Shown here in pieces: positions 24,846 through 34,851 of a stretch of DNA of 64,000 nucleotides (position 1 is its first letter; each line of letters opens with the position of its first letter). This DNA is from Chryseobacterium oryctis (GTDB lineage Bacteria > Bacteroidota > Bacteroidia > Flavobacteriales > Weeksellaceae). The DNA lies in contig NZ_JAPDHV010000006.1 of assembly GCF_025971925.1 (NCBI RefSeq), forward strand, positions 62,001-126,000. Reading direction: 5' to 3'. The position numbers and the translations under genes were made by a program. Under the pieces are notes generated by a model. It saw only the letters and a program-made list of their open reading frames with translations. It made no database searches and was not told the DNA's origin.

Positions 24846-24855
24846 ACTTCTGTAC

Positions 24856-25434
24856 ATGATGAAAAACTTTATTTTATTATTCTTTTTTATAATTTCCTGC
24901 TCAAAATCTGAGGCACAGAAGATAAATGCAGATTTCTTACCCCAATCAAGGGTTACAGAGGTTAAAGATTATATAAAAGGAAAAAATTACAATCAGGATT
25001 TAGCTGTATTTATCAATTTTAAGATACCTTCAGGAAAATATCGCTATTTTGTTTATGATTTAAAGAATAATAAAATTTTGCAAAAAGCCATTGTTGCACA
25101 TGGTGAAGGTTCTGTCGTTAGAAACTCAAACAGTTTACAATTCAGCAATGTGGATGGTTCTCATCAATCTTCATTAGGGAAATATGAAATTAGAGAAAGT
25201 TACATCGGAAAATTTGGTAAAGCCTATCGTTTGAAGGGGTTGGATTCTACAAATAGTAATGCAATGTCCAGAGCGATTGTTTTGCATTCATACTATTGCG
25301 TTCCGGATAAAGAATCTACAGATTTAACTTGTTTAAGTTTTGGTTGTCCTATGCTTTCTGCAAACGCATTTAATGAAACAGCTAAGTTTATTGATAAATC
25401 CAAACAACCCATAATTTTGTATGCTTTTTATTAA
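24856..25434 (+). CDS. L,D-transpeptidase catalytic-domain lipoprotein (YkuD_2-like)
   Basis: 192 residues with a lipoprotein-like N-terminus (FFFIISCSKSE). The catalytic region has HSYYC (His) and SFGCPM (Cys nucleophile) as in the YkuD_2 murein L,D-transpeptidase family, which cross-links or modifies peptidoglycan. Two adjacent ATG codons open the frame; either could be the start. Envelope location fits the upstream lipoprotein-transport ATPase gene. Confidence 0.85.
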   Translation: MMKNFILLFFFIISCSKSEAQKINADFLPQSRVTEVKDYIKGKNYNQDLAVFINFKIPSGKYRYFVYDLKNNKILQKAIVAHGEGSVVRNSNSLQFSNVDGSHQSSLGKYEIRESYIGKFGKAYRLKGLDSTNSNAMSRAIVLHSYYCVPDKESTDLTCLSFGCPMLSANAFNETAKFIDKSKQPIILYAFY

Positions 25435-25470
25435 GGTATAAGCCAATCATTCATAACTAATAATCTCAAA

Positions 25471-26148
25471 ATGTCCATAAAATTCCTTGCTGAAGATGAC
25501 AGACCTCGTGAAAAGTTTTTATTAAAAGGTAAAAACTCACTTTCTGATTCAGAATTATTGGCAATTATCATGGGAAGCGGAAACAGAGATGAAACTGCAG
25601 TAGAATTGGCAAGAAGAATTTTGTCTTCCGTGGACAATAACTGGCATCAGTTGAGTCTTCTTTCTGTAAAAGATTTGATGAAATTCAAAGGAGTAGGAGA
25701 AGCAAAAGCCATTTCCATCGCAACAGCCCTTGAAATTGGAAGAAGAAGAGCCAGTCAGGAAGTTTTGGAAAAACCAATAATTTCTAGTAGTAGAAGTGCT
25801 TATTCAATTCTTAAAAACCACTTATCAGACCTTAGAACAGAAGAATTTTGGGCAATTTTCCTGAATCAAAGCAATAAAATCATTCATATAACTCAACTTA
25901 CACAAGGAGGAATCAATCAATCTATTGTAGACATCAGAATTTTATTCAAAACTGCTTTAGAACATTTTTCAACAGGCATTATTGTAGCACATAATCATCC
26001 CTCAGGAAATTTAAAACCAAGTACAGAAGACCTTACTATTACTCAAAAAATAAAAGAAGCCGGAGAACTTTTAAACATTCAGCTTTTAGACCATTTAATA
26101 ATTATACAGAATTCATATTTTAGTTTCTCAGACGAAGGATTATTATGA
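25471..26148 (+). CDS. radC: RadC-family JAB/MPN-domain protein
   Basis: 225 residues: N-terminal helix-hairpin-helix region (KFKGVGEAKAISIATALEIG) and a C-terminal MPN domain with the metal motif HNHPSGNLKPSTED. Despite the name, RadC has no proven repair function; the MPN fold suggests a metallohydrolase. The stop overlaps the next start by 4 bases. Confidence 0.95.
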   Translation: MSIKFLAEDDRPREKFLLKGKNSLSDSELLAIIMGSGNRDETAVELARRILSSVDNNWHQLSLLSVKDLMKFKGVGEAKAISIATALEIGRRRASQEVLEKPIISSSRSAYSILKNHLSDLRTEEFWAIFLNQSNKIIHITQLTQGGINQSIVDIRILFKTALEHFSTGIIVAHNHPSGNLKPSTEDLTITQKIKEAGELLNIQLLDHLIIIQNSYFSFSDEGLL

Positions 26149-27041
26149 TTAGAAGATTGAAATATCACGAAATTGATTTCAAAAAATATACTGATTGTTT
26201 GGAAAATTCTGAACAAAGAAAATACTCTGCAACCAAAGATTTTTTAGATATCACTTCAAAAAAGAATTGGGAAGTTTTGGTATATAAGGATTATGAAGCT
26301 GTGATGCCTATTCCGTATGTCAAAAAGTTGGGTTTTATAAAACTTGTTATTAACCCTAAACTTTGCCAACAATTAGGTATATTTTCTAAATATGATAACA
26401 TTGAACTTAATGATAAGTTTTTAAATTATTTTAAGAAAAAATATAACATTTGGTATTACGCTTTTAATGCTGAAAACAAATTCTCTACGAAATTAAATCA
26501 AAGACAGAATTTTCTGATTTATCCTGATAATTATGAAAATGTAAAACAAAAATATTCCCCGAAAAGAAAAAGAAAACTAAGACTTGATGAAGAAGTTCTG
26601 CAAAATTCTGAAGTAAGAGAAGTTACGATGAATGAGGCAATAGGATTTATTTCTGAAAATACGATTGGTGCTAAAGATGAAAAAGATAAGCATGAGTTTT
26701 TGCAGACATTTTCAGATTTTGAAAAAACAAAACATTTAAAACTGACTGCATTTTTCTATCATCAAAATATCATTAACGCAATAGCTGTTTATTCAGATGA
26801 TAAAACTTTAGCTTTATTAGGCACATTTAATGCCAAAGAATATATAAAACTGTCGGGTTCATCGGTTATTATTGATCATATTATTTCCAAAAACATTGAA
26901 AACAAAATTTTTGATTTTGAAGGAAGTGATGTACCTGCGATCGAAGAATTCTTTAGAGGTTTCAGACCAGAGTTACAGAAATATTCGATGATTTTAAATT
27001 CCAAAAAGGATATTTTAAAAAGAATTCTGAAACTTTCATAG
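26145..27041 (+). CDS. FemAB/GNAT-like acyltransferase
   Basis: 298 residues resembling the BioF2/FemAB-like GNAT proteins of Bacteroidetes: an N-terminal half with WEVLVYKDYEAVMPIPYV strands and a C-terminal half with FYHQNIINAIAVYSDDKTLALLGTFNAKEY and FDFEGSDVPAIEEFFRGF, the latter typical of the family's acyl-acceptor site. Possible roles include lipid or peptidoglycan acylation; nothing here decides. Starts inside the radC stop (ATGA overlap), so coupled. Confidence 0.72.
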   Translation: MIRRLKYHEIDFKKYTDCLENSEQRKYSATKDFLDITSKKNWEVLVYKDYEAVMPIPYVKKLGFIKLVINPKLCQQLGIFSKYDNIELNDKFLNYFKKKYNIWYYAFNAENKFSTKLNQRQNFLIYPDNYENVKQKYSPKRKRKLRLDEEVLQNSEVREVTMNEAIGFISENTIGAKDEKDKHEFLQTFSDFEKTKHLKLTAFFYHQNIINAIAVYSDDKTLALLGTFNAKEYIKLSGSSVIIDHIISKNIENKIFDFEGSDVPAIEEFFRGFRPELQKYSMILNSKKDILKRILKLS

Positions 27042-27827
27042 CTATTCTAGCTTATTGGCAAACAAAACAAAATTTTCTTCAAACTTTACCTTAAAATCAA
27101 ACGGTTTCAAATCATTATGAAGATTTTCTCTAGTATAAGGTCTATGAATTTCAATAATAATATTGTCAACATTCGTTAACCATGAATTATTTTTACTCAA
27201 CAACTCAATTTCTCCGCCCTCAATATCAATTTTAAGTAAATCTATTTTGGCAAAATTATAATTTTTCATTAAAGTTTCAACAGAAACAGCCTTAGTCTCC
27301 CTTCCTTTTTCAGAAATACTTTGATTATAAGAAAGTTTATCGTTACCGAAATAAACAGTTCCATCTTCAAAATAAGCTGCCGCATTAATACATTCAATGT
27401 TTTTAAAAGAGGATGTGTTTTGCTTGAGCATTAAAAAATTTTCTAAAGAGGCTTCAACTGAAATAATTTTAGCATTAGGATATTTCAATGCAAAATAGAT
27501 TGAAGTCATCCCAATATGTGCCCCTAAATCTATAATAACCTTAGGTTCTTGACCCAATAAACTTAAATGTTTATCATAGGTTTTCTTCCAAAATATTTCA
27601 TAAAAAATATCAATATCACCTTTAAATGTCCTCAAATAAAGGTCAAATTTGCTTTTGTTTTGTTTGAAATTATAAATAAAAGTTTCGTTATTATTTAAAT
27701 CAAGCTTATTTTCTTTAAATTTAGAACTGTATCTTTTTGAATTTACAATAAAAGCGACAAGCGTTTTCAAGTTGCAGCTCATTTCTCTGCTGAAAGATAA
27801 TTTTGATATATAGTTTTTTAAAGACAC
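27042..27827 (-). CDS. FkbM-family methyltransferase
   Basis: 261 residues with the FkbM core: VIIDLGAHIGMTSIYFALKYP (SAM-binding motif I), IISVEAS, an INAAAYFEDGTVYFG stretch and KIDIEGGE. Members methylate hydroxyls of polyketides and glycans; in flavobacteria they often belong to polysaccharide clusters, but here the gene stands alone. It is convergent with the acyltransferase gene, with no gap between the two stops. Confidence 0.88.
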   Translation of the reverse strand: MSLKNYISKLSFSREMSCNLKTLVAFIVNSKRYSSKFKENKLDLNNNETFIYNFKQNKSKFDLYLRTFKGDIDIFYEIFWKKTYDKHLSLLGQEPKVIIDLGAHIGMTSIYFALKYPNAKIISVEASLENFLMLKQNTSSFKNIECINAAAYFEDGTVYFGNDKLSYNQSISEKGRETKAVSVETLMKNYNFAKIDLLKIDIEGGEIELLSKNNSWLTNVDNIIIEIHRPYTRENLHNDLKPFDFKVKFEENFVLFANKLE

Positions 27828-27963
27828 TCTCTTTTTATTTAATTAAACTGCAAATTAATGGTATTTACATGTATCAAGTAGCATATTAAGATTAAAAAAT
27901 TTAATTTATAGCCATAAAAAGAAGAATTGGTAAAAACTTATTTAAAAACTACCAAATTATTAG

Positions 27964-27971
27964 TAATTTTG
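27964..27971 (+). promoter_or_regulatory. -7 element of the 27983-29130 unit
   Basis: TAATTTTG matches TAnnTTTG and ends 11 bases before the ATG of the membrane-protein gene; the -33 region is weak. Confidence 0.4.
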
Positions 27972-27982
27972 CACATCAAATT

Positions 27983-28495
27983 ATGGCGAGTCTTTCAGAA
28001 TACCTACCGTACGCATTTGCATTAATCATTGCAATACCTTTTTTGGTTTTGCTGAGACAGTTTGTACATTCATATATAAATCTTAAAAATCAAGAACTTA
28101 AGCTTCTTTCCGTAAAGTCCAATTCCGAGAATAAAGCTCAGGCATATGAAAGAATGACTCTTTTTCTTGAGAGAATAAAACCGTCAAATCTTATTCAGAA
28201 GTTTGATAAAGGTTTAGCCATTCACGAATTTATTTTTCTGACAGAAAAAACAATCAATGAAGAATTTGAATACAATTCTTCTCAACAGCTATATTTAGGC
28301 AAAAATTCTTGGCAAAATATAGTTGATTCAAAATTAGCCATAATAGATTTACTTCACAAAACTTACGAAGGTCTTAGCAACGAAGTTAATCTGGAAGAAT
28401 TCAAAACCATTTTATTAGTAAACTATATGAATGGTAACGACTATATTTCAGCAACAATTGAAGACCTGAGAAGAGAGATTTTAATAGTAGCATAA
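27983..28495 (+). CDS. Single-pass membrane protein of unknown function
   Basis: 170 residues: one N-terminal membrane helix (YAFALIIAIPFLVLLRQFV), then a cytoplasmic helical part with repeated charged/hydrophobic heptad-like spacing. I recognise no domain. It is 23 bases upstream of ppa on the same strand, an arrangement that suggests cotranscription. Confidence 0.7.
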   Translation: MASLSEYLPYAFALIIAIPFLVLLRQFVHSYINLKNQELKLLSVKSNSENKAQAYERMTLFLERIKPSNLIQKFDKGLAIHEFIFLTEKTINEEFEYNSSQQLYLGKNSWQNIVDSKLAIIDLLHKTYEGLSNEVNLEEFKTILLVNYMNGNDYISATIEDLRREILIVA

Positions 28496-28518
28496 AATTT
28501 AAAAAATAAATATAAATA

Positions 28519-29130
28519 ATGATTCCAAATTTTAAAGCACATCCATGGCATGGAATTTCTGCGGGAGAAGATGCGCCAAATGTTGTTAATGTATTTGTGG
28601 AAATTGTTCCTTCAGATACCATCAAATACGAAGTTGATAAAGAAACTGGTTTTTTAAAGGTTGACAGACCACAAAAATTTTCGAATATTATCCCTGCATT
28701 ATATGGTTTTGTACCTAGAACATACTGTGATAATGCTGTAATGAATTTAGCAATAGAAAGAGGAGCAGATGATGTTACAATGGGAGATCATGATCCACTT
28801 GATATTTGTGTTTTAAGTTCACATAATATTCACGCAGGAGGTTTATTAATGGAAGCTATTCCAATCGGAGGATTCAAAATGATTGACGGAGGTGAGGCTG
28901 ATGATAAAATTGTTGCTGTAATGATTGGAGACCACGCTTTCGGGCATTTCAGAGATATTTCAGAATTACCTGAAGCTGAAGTTAAAAGATTAATGCATTA
29001 TTTCTTAACATACAAAAACTTACCGGATGAACCTGCAAAATGTAGAATTCAGGAAGTTTATGGAGCAGAACACGCTAAAAAAGTAATTATAGCTTCTCAG
29101 GAAGATTATGCAAATAAATTCGGAGGATAA
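28519..29130 (+). CDS. ppa: Inorganic pyrophosphatase, soluble family I
   Basis: 203 residues with the family I signature DHDPLDICVL (three metal-binding Asp) and the flanking ERGADDVTMG. Hydrolyses pyrophosphate from biosynthesis in the cytoplasm. The next gene encodes a membrane pyrophosphatase using the same substrate. Confidence 0.95.
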   Translation: MIPNFKAHPWHGISAGEDAPNVVNVFVEIVPSDTIKYEVDKETGFLKVDRPQKFSNIIPALYGFVPRTYCDNAVMNLAIERGADDVTMGDHDPLDICVLSSHNIHAGGLLMEAIPIGGFKMIDGGEADDKIVAVMIGDHAFGHFRDISELPEAEVKRLMHYFLTYKNLPDEPAKCRIQEVYGAEHAKKVIIASQEDYANKFGG

Positions 29131-29151
29131 AATCTTCTTAATTAAAGATAT

Positions 29152-29187
29152 TAAAGGATAAATGAGTTTTTCATTTATCCTTTTTTA
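29152..29187 (+). terminator. Terminator of ppa
   Basis: AAAGGATAAATGA and TCATTTATCCTTT form a 13-bp stem with a 5-nt loop, then a T run. The membrane pyrophosphatase gene therefore has its own transcript. Confidence 0.88.
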
Positions 29188-29321
29188 TTGAAGAAATGTG
29201 ATAAATCTCAATTAAGCCTTTTATACTTTTAAATATTAATTTTTAAAGAGTTATGAATATTTTCACTAACTTCAAATAATTATTTTTATTTAATTTTTCT
29301 ATTACCAAAAAATATTAAACT

Positions 29322-32060
29322 ATGGATCTATTCGTATTAGTACCAATTTTTGGTGTGATTGCTTTGCTTTACACATTTCTTCAAAGTAATTGGGTAAATA
29401 AGCAAAATGCCGGAAATGAGAAAATGAAAATTATCAGCGGACACATCGCTGACGGTGCAATGGCTTTTCTAAAAGCCGAGTACAAGATTTTAACCTATTT
29501 CGTAGTTGTTGTAGCTATTTTATTAGCAGTAATGGGAATGAGCAATTCTAACTCTCACTGGAGTATAGGGATTGCATTTGTAGTTGGAGCAATATTTTCA
29601 GCTTTAGCAGGTTTCATCGGGATGAAAATTGCAACCAAGGCTAATGTCAGGACGGCAGAAGCGGCAAAAACTTCTCTTTCAAAAGCTCTCAAAGTTTCTT
29701 TTACAGGAGGTTCTGTAATGGGAATGGGAGTTGCAGGATTGGCAGTTTTAGGATTAGGTGCTTTATATTTAATTATAAAACAGATTTTCGCCCCTGATGC
29801 TACTGTAGATTCTCACGAAATGGAAAGAACCATAGAAATTCTTACAGGATTCTCATTAGGTGCAGAATCAATTGCCCTTTTTGCAAGAGTTGGTGGCGGT
29901 ATTTACACAAAAGCCGCTGATGTAGGAGCAGATTTGGTAGGAAAAGTTGAGGCAGGTATTCCGGAGGATGACCCTAGAAATCCTGCAACTATTGCAGATA
30001 ACGTAGGGGATAACGTAGGTGACGTTGCAGGAATGGGAGCTGATTTATTTGGTTCTTATGTAGCAACAGTATTAGCAACAATGGTTTTAGGAAGAGAAAC
30101 TATTTCTGAAGATTCATTCGGGGGTTTTGCTCCGATTCTTTTGCCTATGCTAATTGCAGGAACCGGAATTATATTTTCAATCATAGGTACTTTATTTGTC
30201 AGAATTAATGATAATGAAGGTTCATCCACTTCAAGTGTTCAAAATGCTTTAAATCTAGGAAACTGGGGAAGTATTGTTATTACAGCAATTGCATCTTATT
30301 TTTTAGTTACTTATATCTTACCGGAAAAAATGATTTTGAGAGGTCATGAATTTACCCAAATGGGAGTATTTGGAGCAATCATGGTAGGATTAGTTGTGGG
30401 GACTCTAATGAGTATCATCACTGAGTATTATACGGCAATGGGTAAAAGACCCGTTTCTAGTATTGTAAGACAATCTTCGACAGGTCATGCTACCAATATT
30501 ATTGGCGGACTTTCTGTTGGTATGGAGTCAACTTTACTTCCAATCATAGTTTTGGCTGGTGGAATTTATGGTTCTTATTTATGTGCCGGACTTTATGGAG
30601 TTGCAATTGCTGCAGCAGGAATGATGGCTACAACAGCAATGCAATTGGCTATTGATGCTTTCGGACCTATTGCAGACAATGCGGGAGGAATTGCTGAAAT
30701 GAGCGAGTTACCTAAAGAAGTTCGTGAAAAAACAGACATTTTAGATGCTGTTGGAAATACAACGGCTGCAACCGGAAAAGGTTTCGCGATTGCTTCTGCA
30801 GCTTTAACCGCTTTAGCGTTATTTGCAGCTTTCGTTGGTATTGCGGGAATTGACGGAATTGATATTTACAGAGCAGATGTTTTAGCCGGATTGTTTGTTG
30901 GTGGAATGATTCCGTTTATATTTTCTTCTTTGGCCATTACTGCAGTTGGACAAGCTGCAATGGCAATGGTAGAAGAGGTGAGAAGGCAATTCCGTGAAAT
31001 TCCGGGGATTTTAGAAGGAAAAGCACAGCCTGAATATGAAAAATGTGTAGCTATTTCTACCGATGCATCTATCAGAAAAATGATGCTTCCTGGTGCTATT
31101 GCTATTATTTCTCCACTTTTAATTGGGTTTATTTTTGGTCCTGAAGTTTTAGGTGGATTTTTGGCAGGAGCTACCGTTTGCGGAGTTTTAATGGGAATGT
31201 TCCAGAACAATGCAGGAGGAGCTTGGGATAATGCTAAAAAATCTTTCGAAAAAGGAGTTGATATTAACGGGCAAACCTATTATAAAGGTTCAGAACCGCA
31301 CAAAGCTTCTGTTACGGGAGATACTGTTGGAGATCCTTTTAAAGATACATCTGGTCCATCAATGAATATTTTGATTAAATTAATGTCAATTGTATCATTA
31401 GTAATTGCGCCTACTTTAGCCGTTTTACATAAAGATAAAATAGAGGCTAACAGACAAACTAAAATTGAAAATTTAACAGGAATAAAAGCCGTAATAGATC
31501 ACAACGGAGGAAATGGAAGTATCCAGCAAACAGTCTTGTCTAGAGAAAATGCAACTGGCCATCTCAATGAAGACGGTGACTTTGTGTATGAGACCGGAAA
31601 TATTGAAGAAATCCAATTAAAAGGAGGAAAGAAGATTTCCATAGGACAAGGAAGTCAATTATTTGGAATGTACAATGCTATCAAGCAAAAAGATCAATCT
31701 ATTCTCGATCCTAATAATTGGTATACCATTGAAAATCTTTATTTTCAGACAGGTTCAAGTGATTTAAAAACAGGCTCAGAAGTTCAACTGATGAATTTAG
31801 CTGAAATTATGAATGCTTATCCTGATTTGAAAGTAAAATTAGGAGGATATACAGATAATACAGGAAATGAAGAAAGCAATCAAAAACTTTCAAATTTAAG
31901 AGCTCAGACAGCCAAACTTAAACTTTTGGAAATGGGGATTGCAGGTGATAGGATAGAAGCAGAAGGTTATGGATCGCAATATCCTGTGTGTGAAGCAAAT
32001 GATACCGAAGAATGCAAAGCAAGAAACAGAAGGATTGATGTAAGAGTTTTAGCTCTTTAA
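29322..32060 (+). CDS. hppA: Membrane-bound ion-pumping pyrophosphatase fused to an OmpA-like domain
   Basis: 912 residues. Residues 1 to about 706 are a 16-helix membrane pyrophosphatase: [20 protein letters not shown] and the Asp-rich [19 protein letters not shown] form the pyrophosphate site, and [10 protein letters not shown] near 477 has Ala where K+-independent pumps have Lys, indicating the K+-dependent class. About 95 linker residues follow, then an OmpA domain (about 803-912) with [29 protein letters not shown] and NRRIDVRV. Since mPPase C-termini face the periplasm, the OmpA part could bind peptidoglycan. H+ or Na+ specificity is not read here. Confidence 0.94.
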   Translation: MDLFVLVPIFGVIALLYTFLQSNWVNKQNAGNEKMKIISGHIADGAMAFLKAEYKILTYFVVVVAILLAVMGMSNSNSHWSIGIAFVVGAIFSALAGFIGMKIATKANVRTAEAAKTSLSKALKVSFTGGSVMGMGVAGLAVLGLGALYLIIKQIFAPDATVDSHEMERTIEILTGFSLGAESIALFARVGGGIYTKAADVGADLVGKVEAGIPEDDPRNPATIADNVGDNVGDVAGMGADLFGSYVATVLATMVLGRETISEDSFGGFAPILLPMLIAGTGIIFSIIGTLFVRINDNEGSSTSSVQNALNLGNWGSIVITAIASYFLVTYILPEKMILRGHEFTQMGVFGAIMVGLVVGTLMSIITEYYTAMGKRPVSSIVRQSSTGHATNIIGGLSVGMESTLLPIIVLAGGIYGSYLCAGLYGVAIAAAGMMATTAMQLAIDAFGPIADNAGGIAEMSELPKEVREKTDILDAVGNTTAATGKGFAIASAALTALALFAAFVGIAGIDGIDIYRADVLAGLFVGGMIPFIFSSLAITAVGQAAMAMVEEVRRQFREIPGILEGKAQPEYEKCVAISTDASIRKMMLPGAIAIISPLLIGFIFGPEVLGGFLAGATVCGVLMGMFQNNAGGAWDNAKKSFEKGVDINGQTYYKGSEPHKASVTGDTVGDPFKDTSGPSMNILIKLMSIVSLVIAPTLAVLHKDKIEANRQTKIENLTGIKAVIDHNGGNGSIQQTVLSRENATGHLNEDGDFVYETGNIEEIQLKGGKKISIGQGSQLFGMYNAIKQKDQSILDPNNWYTIENLYFQTGSSDLKTGSEVQLMNLAEIMNAYPDLKVKLGGYTDNTGNEESNQKLSNLRAQTAKLKLLEMGIAGDRIEAEGYGSQYPVCEANDTEECKARNRRIDVRVLAL

Positions 32061-32082
32061 ACAATCCAATTAATTAAAATAC

Positions 32083-32108
32083 AGCACTACAATTTGTAGT
32101 GCTTTTTT
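32083..32108. terminator. Bidirectional terminator between hppA and the aminotransferase gene
   Basis: AGCACTAC and GTAGTGCT form an 8-bp stem with a 5-nt loop and a T run, between convergent stops. Confidence 0.85.
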
Positions 32109-32119
32109 ATTGTATCAAT

Positions 32120-33259
32120 TTATAACACCTTTCTCAAATGCTCCAAAGCCTGAATAATTACTTCATCTTTTTTGGCAAAACTAAATCTTATATAATCTGA
32201 ATTTTTTTTAGAATTATAAAAAGCAGAAAGCGGAAGGCAAGATACTTTTTTATCTATAGTAAGCCATTTTGAAAACTCAACATCTGACATTTTTTTAGAA
32301 ATATTCCGAAAATTAACAACCTGATAAAAAGCACCTTCAGAACAATTTTCAATTATTAAAGGGGTATTTTTGACCAATTCACAGAAAAGATTTCTCTTAT
32401 TTTCCATAATTTTTTTGCTTTCTACTGTATCAAAAATAGTAAGATATTGAGCAATAGCATACTGAGCCGGTGAATTCGTACTAAAAGAAATATATTGCTG
32501 ATGTGCTCTGAAATTTTCCAAAAGCTCTTTAGAAGCAAGCAAATAACTTACTTTCCAGCCTGTTGCATGAAACATTTTTCCAAAAGAAAAAATACAAAAA
32601 GTTCTTTTTCTAAGTTCAGGATGATGAAATGAACTGTAATGCTCCACACCGTCATAGCAATATACATCATAGATTTCTTCTGAAATGAGATAGATTTCCT
32701 GGTCTTTAATTAAATCATACAGTTGATTCCAATCAGATTCAGTCCAAATTTTGCCTGTAGGATTTTGTGGAGAATTTACAATAATTGCTCTAGTTTTTTC
32801 AGAGATACAATTTTGAAGTTTTTCCCAATTTATTTTAAAATCATTATCAACATCACAATAAACAGGAATACCTCCATTAAGGATAATTGAAGGTACGTAT
32901 GTATAATAAGAAGGTTCAATTACAATTACTTCATCTCCCTGATTCAAAACAGATTTAAGGGAAGTATATAAAGCAAAAGTAGAACAGGGAACAACATTTA
33001 CCTCTTCATTCTTAACAGGCAGACTGTTTTTTCTTTTAAAATTAAATTTCACAATACTTTCAATAAGTAAAGGATTTCCTGCAAGTGGCTCATAACTATG
33101 TGTTAAAACATCCGCAGATTCTTTTAAATAATATCTTAATTGTGGATCAATTTCATAATCAGGTACTCCTAGAGATAAATCAAAACTATTATGCTTCAGA
33201 GCAAGTTCCGACATTTCCGAAAAAAAATTATAATGATCAAATTCATAAATTTTCCTCAT
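32120..33259 (-). CDS. PLP-dependent aminotransferase class I, YbdL/methionine type
   Basis: 379 residues of fold type I. NSPQNPTGKIW is the family motif and SFGKMFHATGWKVSYLLA contains the PLP Lys (near 229). The closest recognisable relatives are YbdL-like methionine aminotransferases and kynurenine-oxoglutarate transaminases. Divergent from the M28 peptidase gene with about 90 bases between the starts. Confidence 0.87.
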   Translation of the reverse strand: MRKIYEFDHYNFFSEMSELALKHNSFDLSLGVPDYEIDPQLRYYLKESADVLTHSYEPLAGNPLLIESIVKFNFKRKNSLPVKNEEVNVVPCSTFALYTSLKSVLNQGDEVIVIEPSYYTYVPSIILNGGIPVYCDVDNDFKINWEKLQNCISEKTRAIIVNSPQNPTGKIWTESDWNQLYDLIKDQEIYLISEEIYDVYCYDGVEHYSSFHHPELRKRTFCIFSFGKMFHATGWKVSYLLASKELLENFRAHQQYISFSTNSPAQYAIAQYLTIFDTVESKKIMENKRNLFCELVKNTPLIIENCSEGAFYQVVNFRNISKKMSDVEFSKWLTIDKKVSCLPLSAFYNSKKNSDYIRFSFAKKDEVIIQALEHLRKVL

Positions 33260-33318
33260 ATCTTTTGTAATTATATCAAATATAATAAAATTTACAATCC
33301 ATAATAGATTAAATAAAA

Positions 33319-33347
33319 TTTGTTATTTTTAAATAAAATTATTTTTG
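33319..33347 (+). promoter_or_regulatory. Promoter-like element at the M28 peptidase start
   Basis: TTTG at 33319-33322 and TATTTTTG at 33340-33347 with 17-bp spacing; the ATG is at 33350, again suggesting a leaderless transcript if the element is used. Confidence 0.35.
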
Positions 33348-33349
33348 AA

Positions 33350-34402
33350 ATGAAAAAAATACTCATTCCGCTATTTGCTGTTACTTTAATGGTGAGCTGC
33401 AATACAGCAAATGTCTCTAATAACAATAATAAAACAGAAAATTCATCTTCTCAAACTGTAAAAGGAGATAAAGACTTTCTTTCTGCATATAAAACAATTA
33501 AGGCTGATGACTTAAAGAAAAACTTATATGTAATTGCATCAGATGAAATGGAAGGTAGAGATACTGGAAGCCCCGGACAGAAGAAAGCCGGTGAGTATAT
33601 TGTAAATTACTATAAAAATCTGGGAATAGCTTTTCCAAAAGTTTTGGGTTCTTACTATCAAAAGGTTCCGTCAGATTTCATGAAAAAAAGAGGAGGAGGA
33701 AACCTTCCTGATTCCGAAAATATTTTAGCTTTTATTGAAGGAAGTGAAAAACCTGAAGAAATTGTAGTTGTTTCTGCTCATTACGACCATGTGGGAACCA
33801 AAAATGGAGTAGTATATAATGGAGCTGATGATGATGGAAGTGGAACAGTTGCTGTAATGGAAATTGCAAAAGCTTTTCAAAGTGCAAAGAAAGCTGGAAA
33901 AGGACCTAAAAGATCAATTCTTTTTCTTCATGTAACAGGAGAGGAGCATGGCTTGTTTGGCTCTGAATATTATACAGACAACCCTGTTTTTCCTCTAAAA
34001 AATACTGTTGCTAACCTGAATATTGATATGATTGGTCGCGATGATCCTGAAAACAGAGGAAAACAATATGTGTATGTAATTGGTTCTGATATGTTGAGCT
34101 CCCAATTGAAAGTCATTAATGAAGCTGCAAACAATAAAACAAATAATCTTGAATTAAATTATAAATATGATGATCCCAATGATCCACAAAGATTATACTA
34201 CAGATCAGATCATTATAATTTTGCAAAAAATAATGTTCCGGTCGCGTTTTTCTTTGACGGTATTCATGAAGACTATCACAAACCAACTGATGATCCTGAA
34301 AAAATTGATTATCCTTTATTGGAAAAAAGAACGCAGCTTGTTTTTGCAACAGCTTGGGAAATTGCAAACAGAGCAGAAAGAATTGTAGTGGATAAAAAAT
34401 AG
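33350..34402 (+). CDS. M28-family zinc aminopeptidase lipoprotein
   Basis: 350 residues from the ATG at 33350, which gives a clean lipoprotein signal (LMVSC lipobox near residue 16); the open frame begins 30 bases upstream. The M28 zinc ligands are in place: AHYDH, NGADDDGSG, TGEEHG, NIDMIGRD and the C-terminal His in RSDHYNF. Cleaves N-terminal residues from peptides in the periplasm. Confidence 0.92.
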   Translation: MKKILIPLFAVTLMVSCNTANVSNNNNKTENSSSQTVKGDKDFLSAYKTIKADDLKKNLYVIASDEMEGRDTGSPGQKKAGEYIVNYYKNLGIAFPKVLGSYYQKVPSDFMKKRGGGNLPDSENILAFIEGSEKPEEIVVVSAHYDHVGTKNGVVYNGADDDGSGTVAVMEIAKAFQSAKKAGKGPKRSILFLHVTGEEHGLFGSEYYTDNPVFPLKNTVANLNIDMIGRDDPENRGKQYVYVIGSDMLSSQLKVINEAANNKTNNLELNYKYDDPNDPQRLYYRSDHYNFAKNNVPVAFFFDGIHEDYHKPTDDPEKIDYPLLEKRTQLVFATAWEIANRAERIVVDKK

Positions 34403-34418
34403 TTCAATAAAAATATTT

Positions 34419-34453
34419 AAACCTATAAGATACAGTTTCTTATAGGTTTTTAT
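34419..34453 (+). terminator. Terminator of the M28 gene
   Basis: AAACCTATAAGA and TCTTATAGGTTT form a 12-bp stem with a 7-nt loop and T tail. Confidence 0.85.
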
Positions 34454-34476
34454 TAAACAAATACTCCATACAAATT

Positions 34477-34842
34477 ATGGTACAAAATGTAAGATCAATA
34501 CGTCCATTTATTGGTTCTCAAAACTTTGCTCTTAGCCGTAACTTTTATAAAGATTTGGGTTTTGAAGAAGTTGTTTTGGAACCAAAATTATCCTTATTCA
34601 AATGGCAAAATATTGGGTTTTATCTTCAAGATGCTTACGTAAAAGATTGGCTTGACAATACAATGCTTTTTATTGAAGTAGAAAATGTTGAAGAATTCTG
34701 GATCAATCTTTTATCATTAAATCTTACGGAAAAATATGAAAATATAAAACTGACGCCAATAAGAACCATGCCTTGGGGAAAAGAATGTTTCGTACATGAT
34801 CCTTCAGGAGTTTTGTGGCATTTTGGACAGTTTTTTCACTAA
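34477..34842 (+). CDS. VOC/glyoxalase-bleomycin resistance superfamily protein
   Basis: 121 residues with the single beta-alpha-beta-beta-beta unit pairs of VOC proteins: RPFIGSQNFALSRNFYKDLGFEEV at the N-terminus and WGKECFVHDPSGVLWHFGQF at the C-terminus. The usual metal His/Glu set is only partly evident. Substrate unknown. It is 9 bases upstream of the endonuclease V-like gene. Confidence 0.82.
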   Translation: MVQNVRSIRPFIGSQNFALSRNFYKDLGFEEVVLEPKLSLFKWQNIGFYLQDAYVKDWLDNTMLFIEVENVEEFWINLLSLNLTEKYENIKLTPIRTMPWGKECFVHDPSGVLWHFGQFFH

Positions 34843-34851
34843 CCATGAGAA

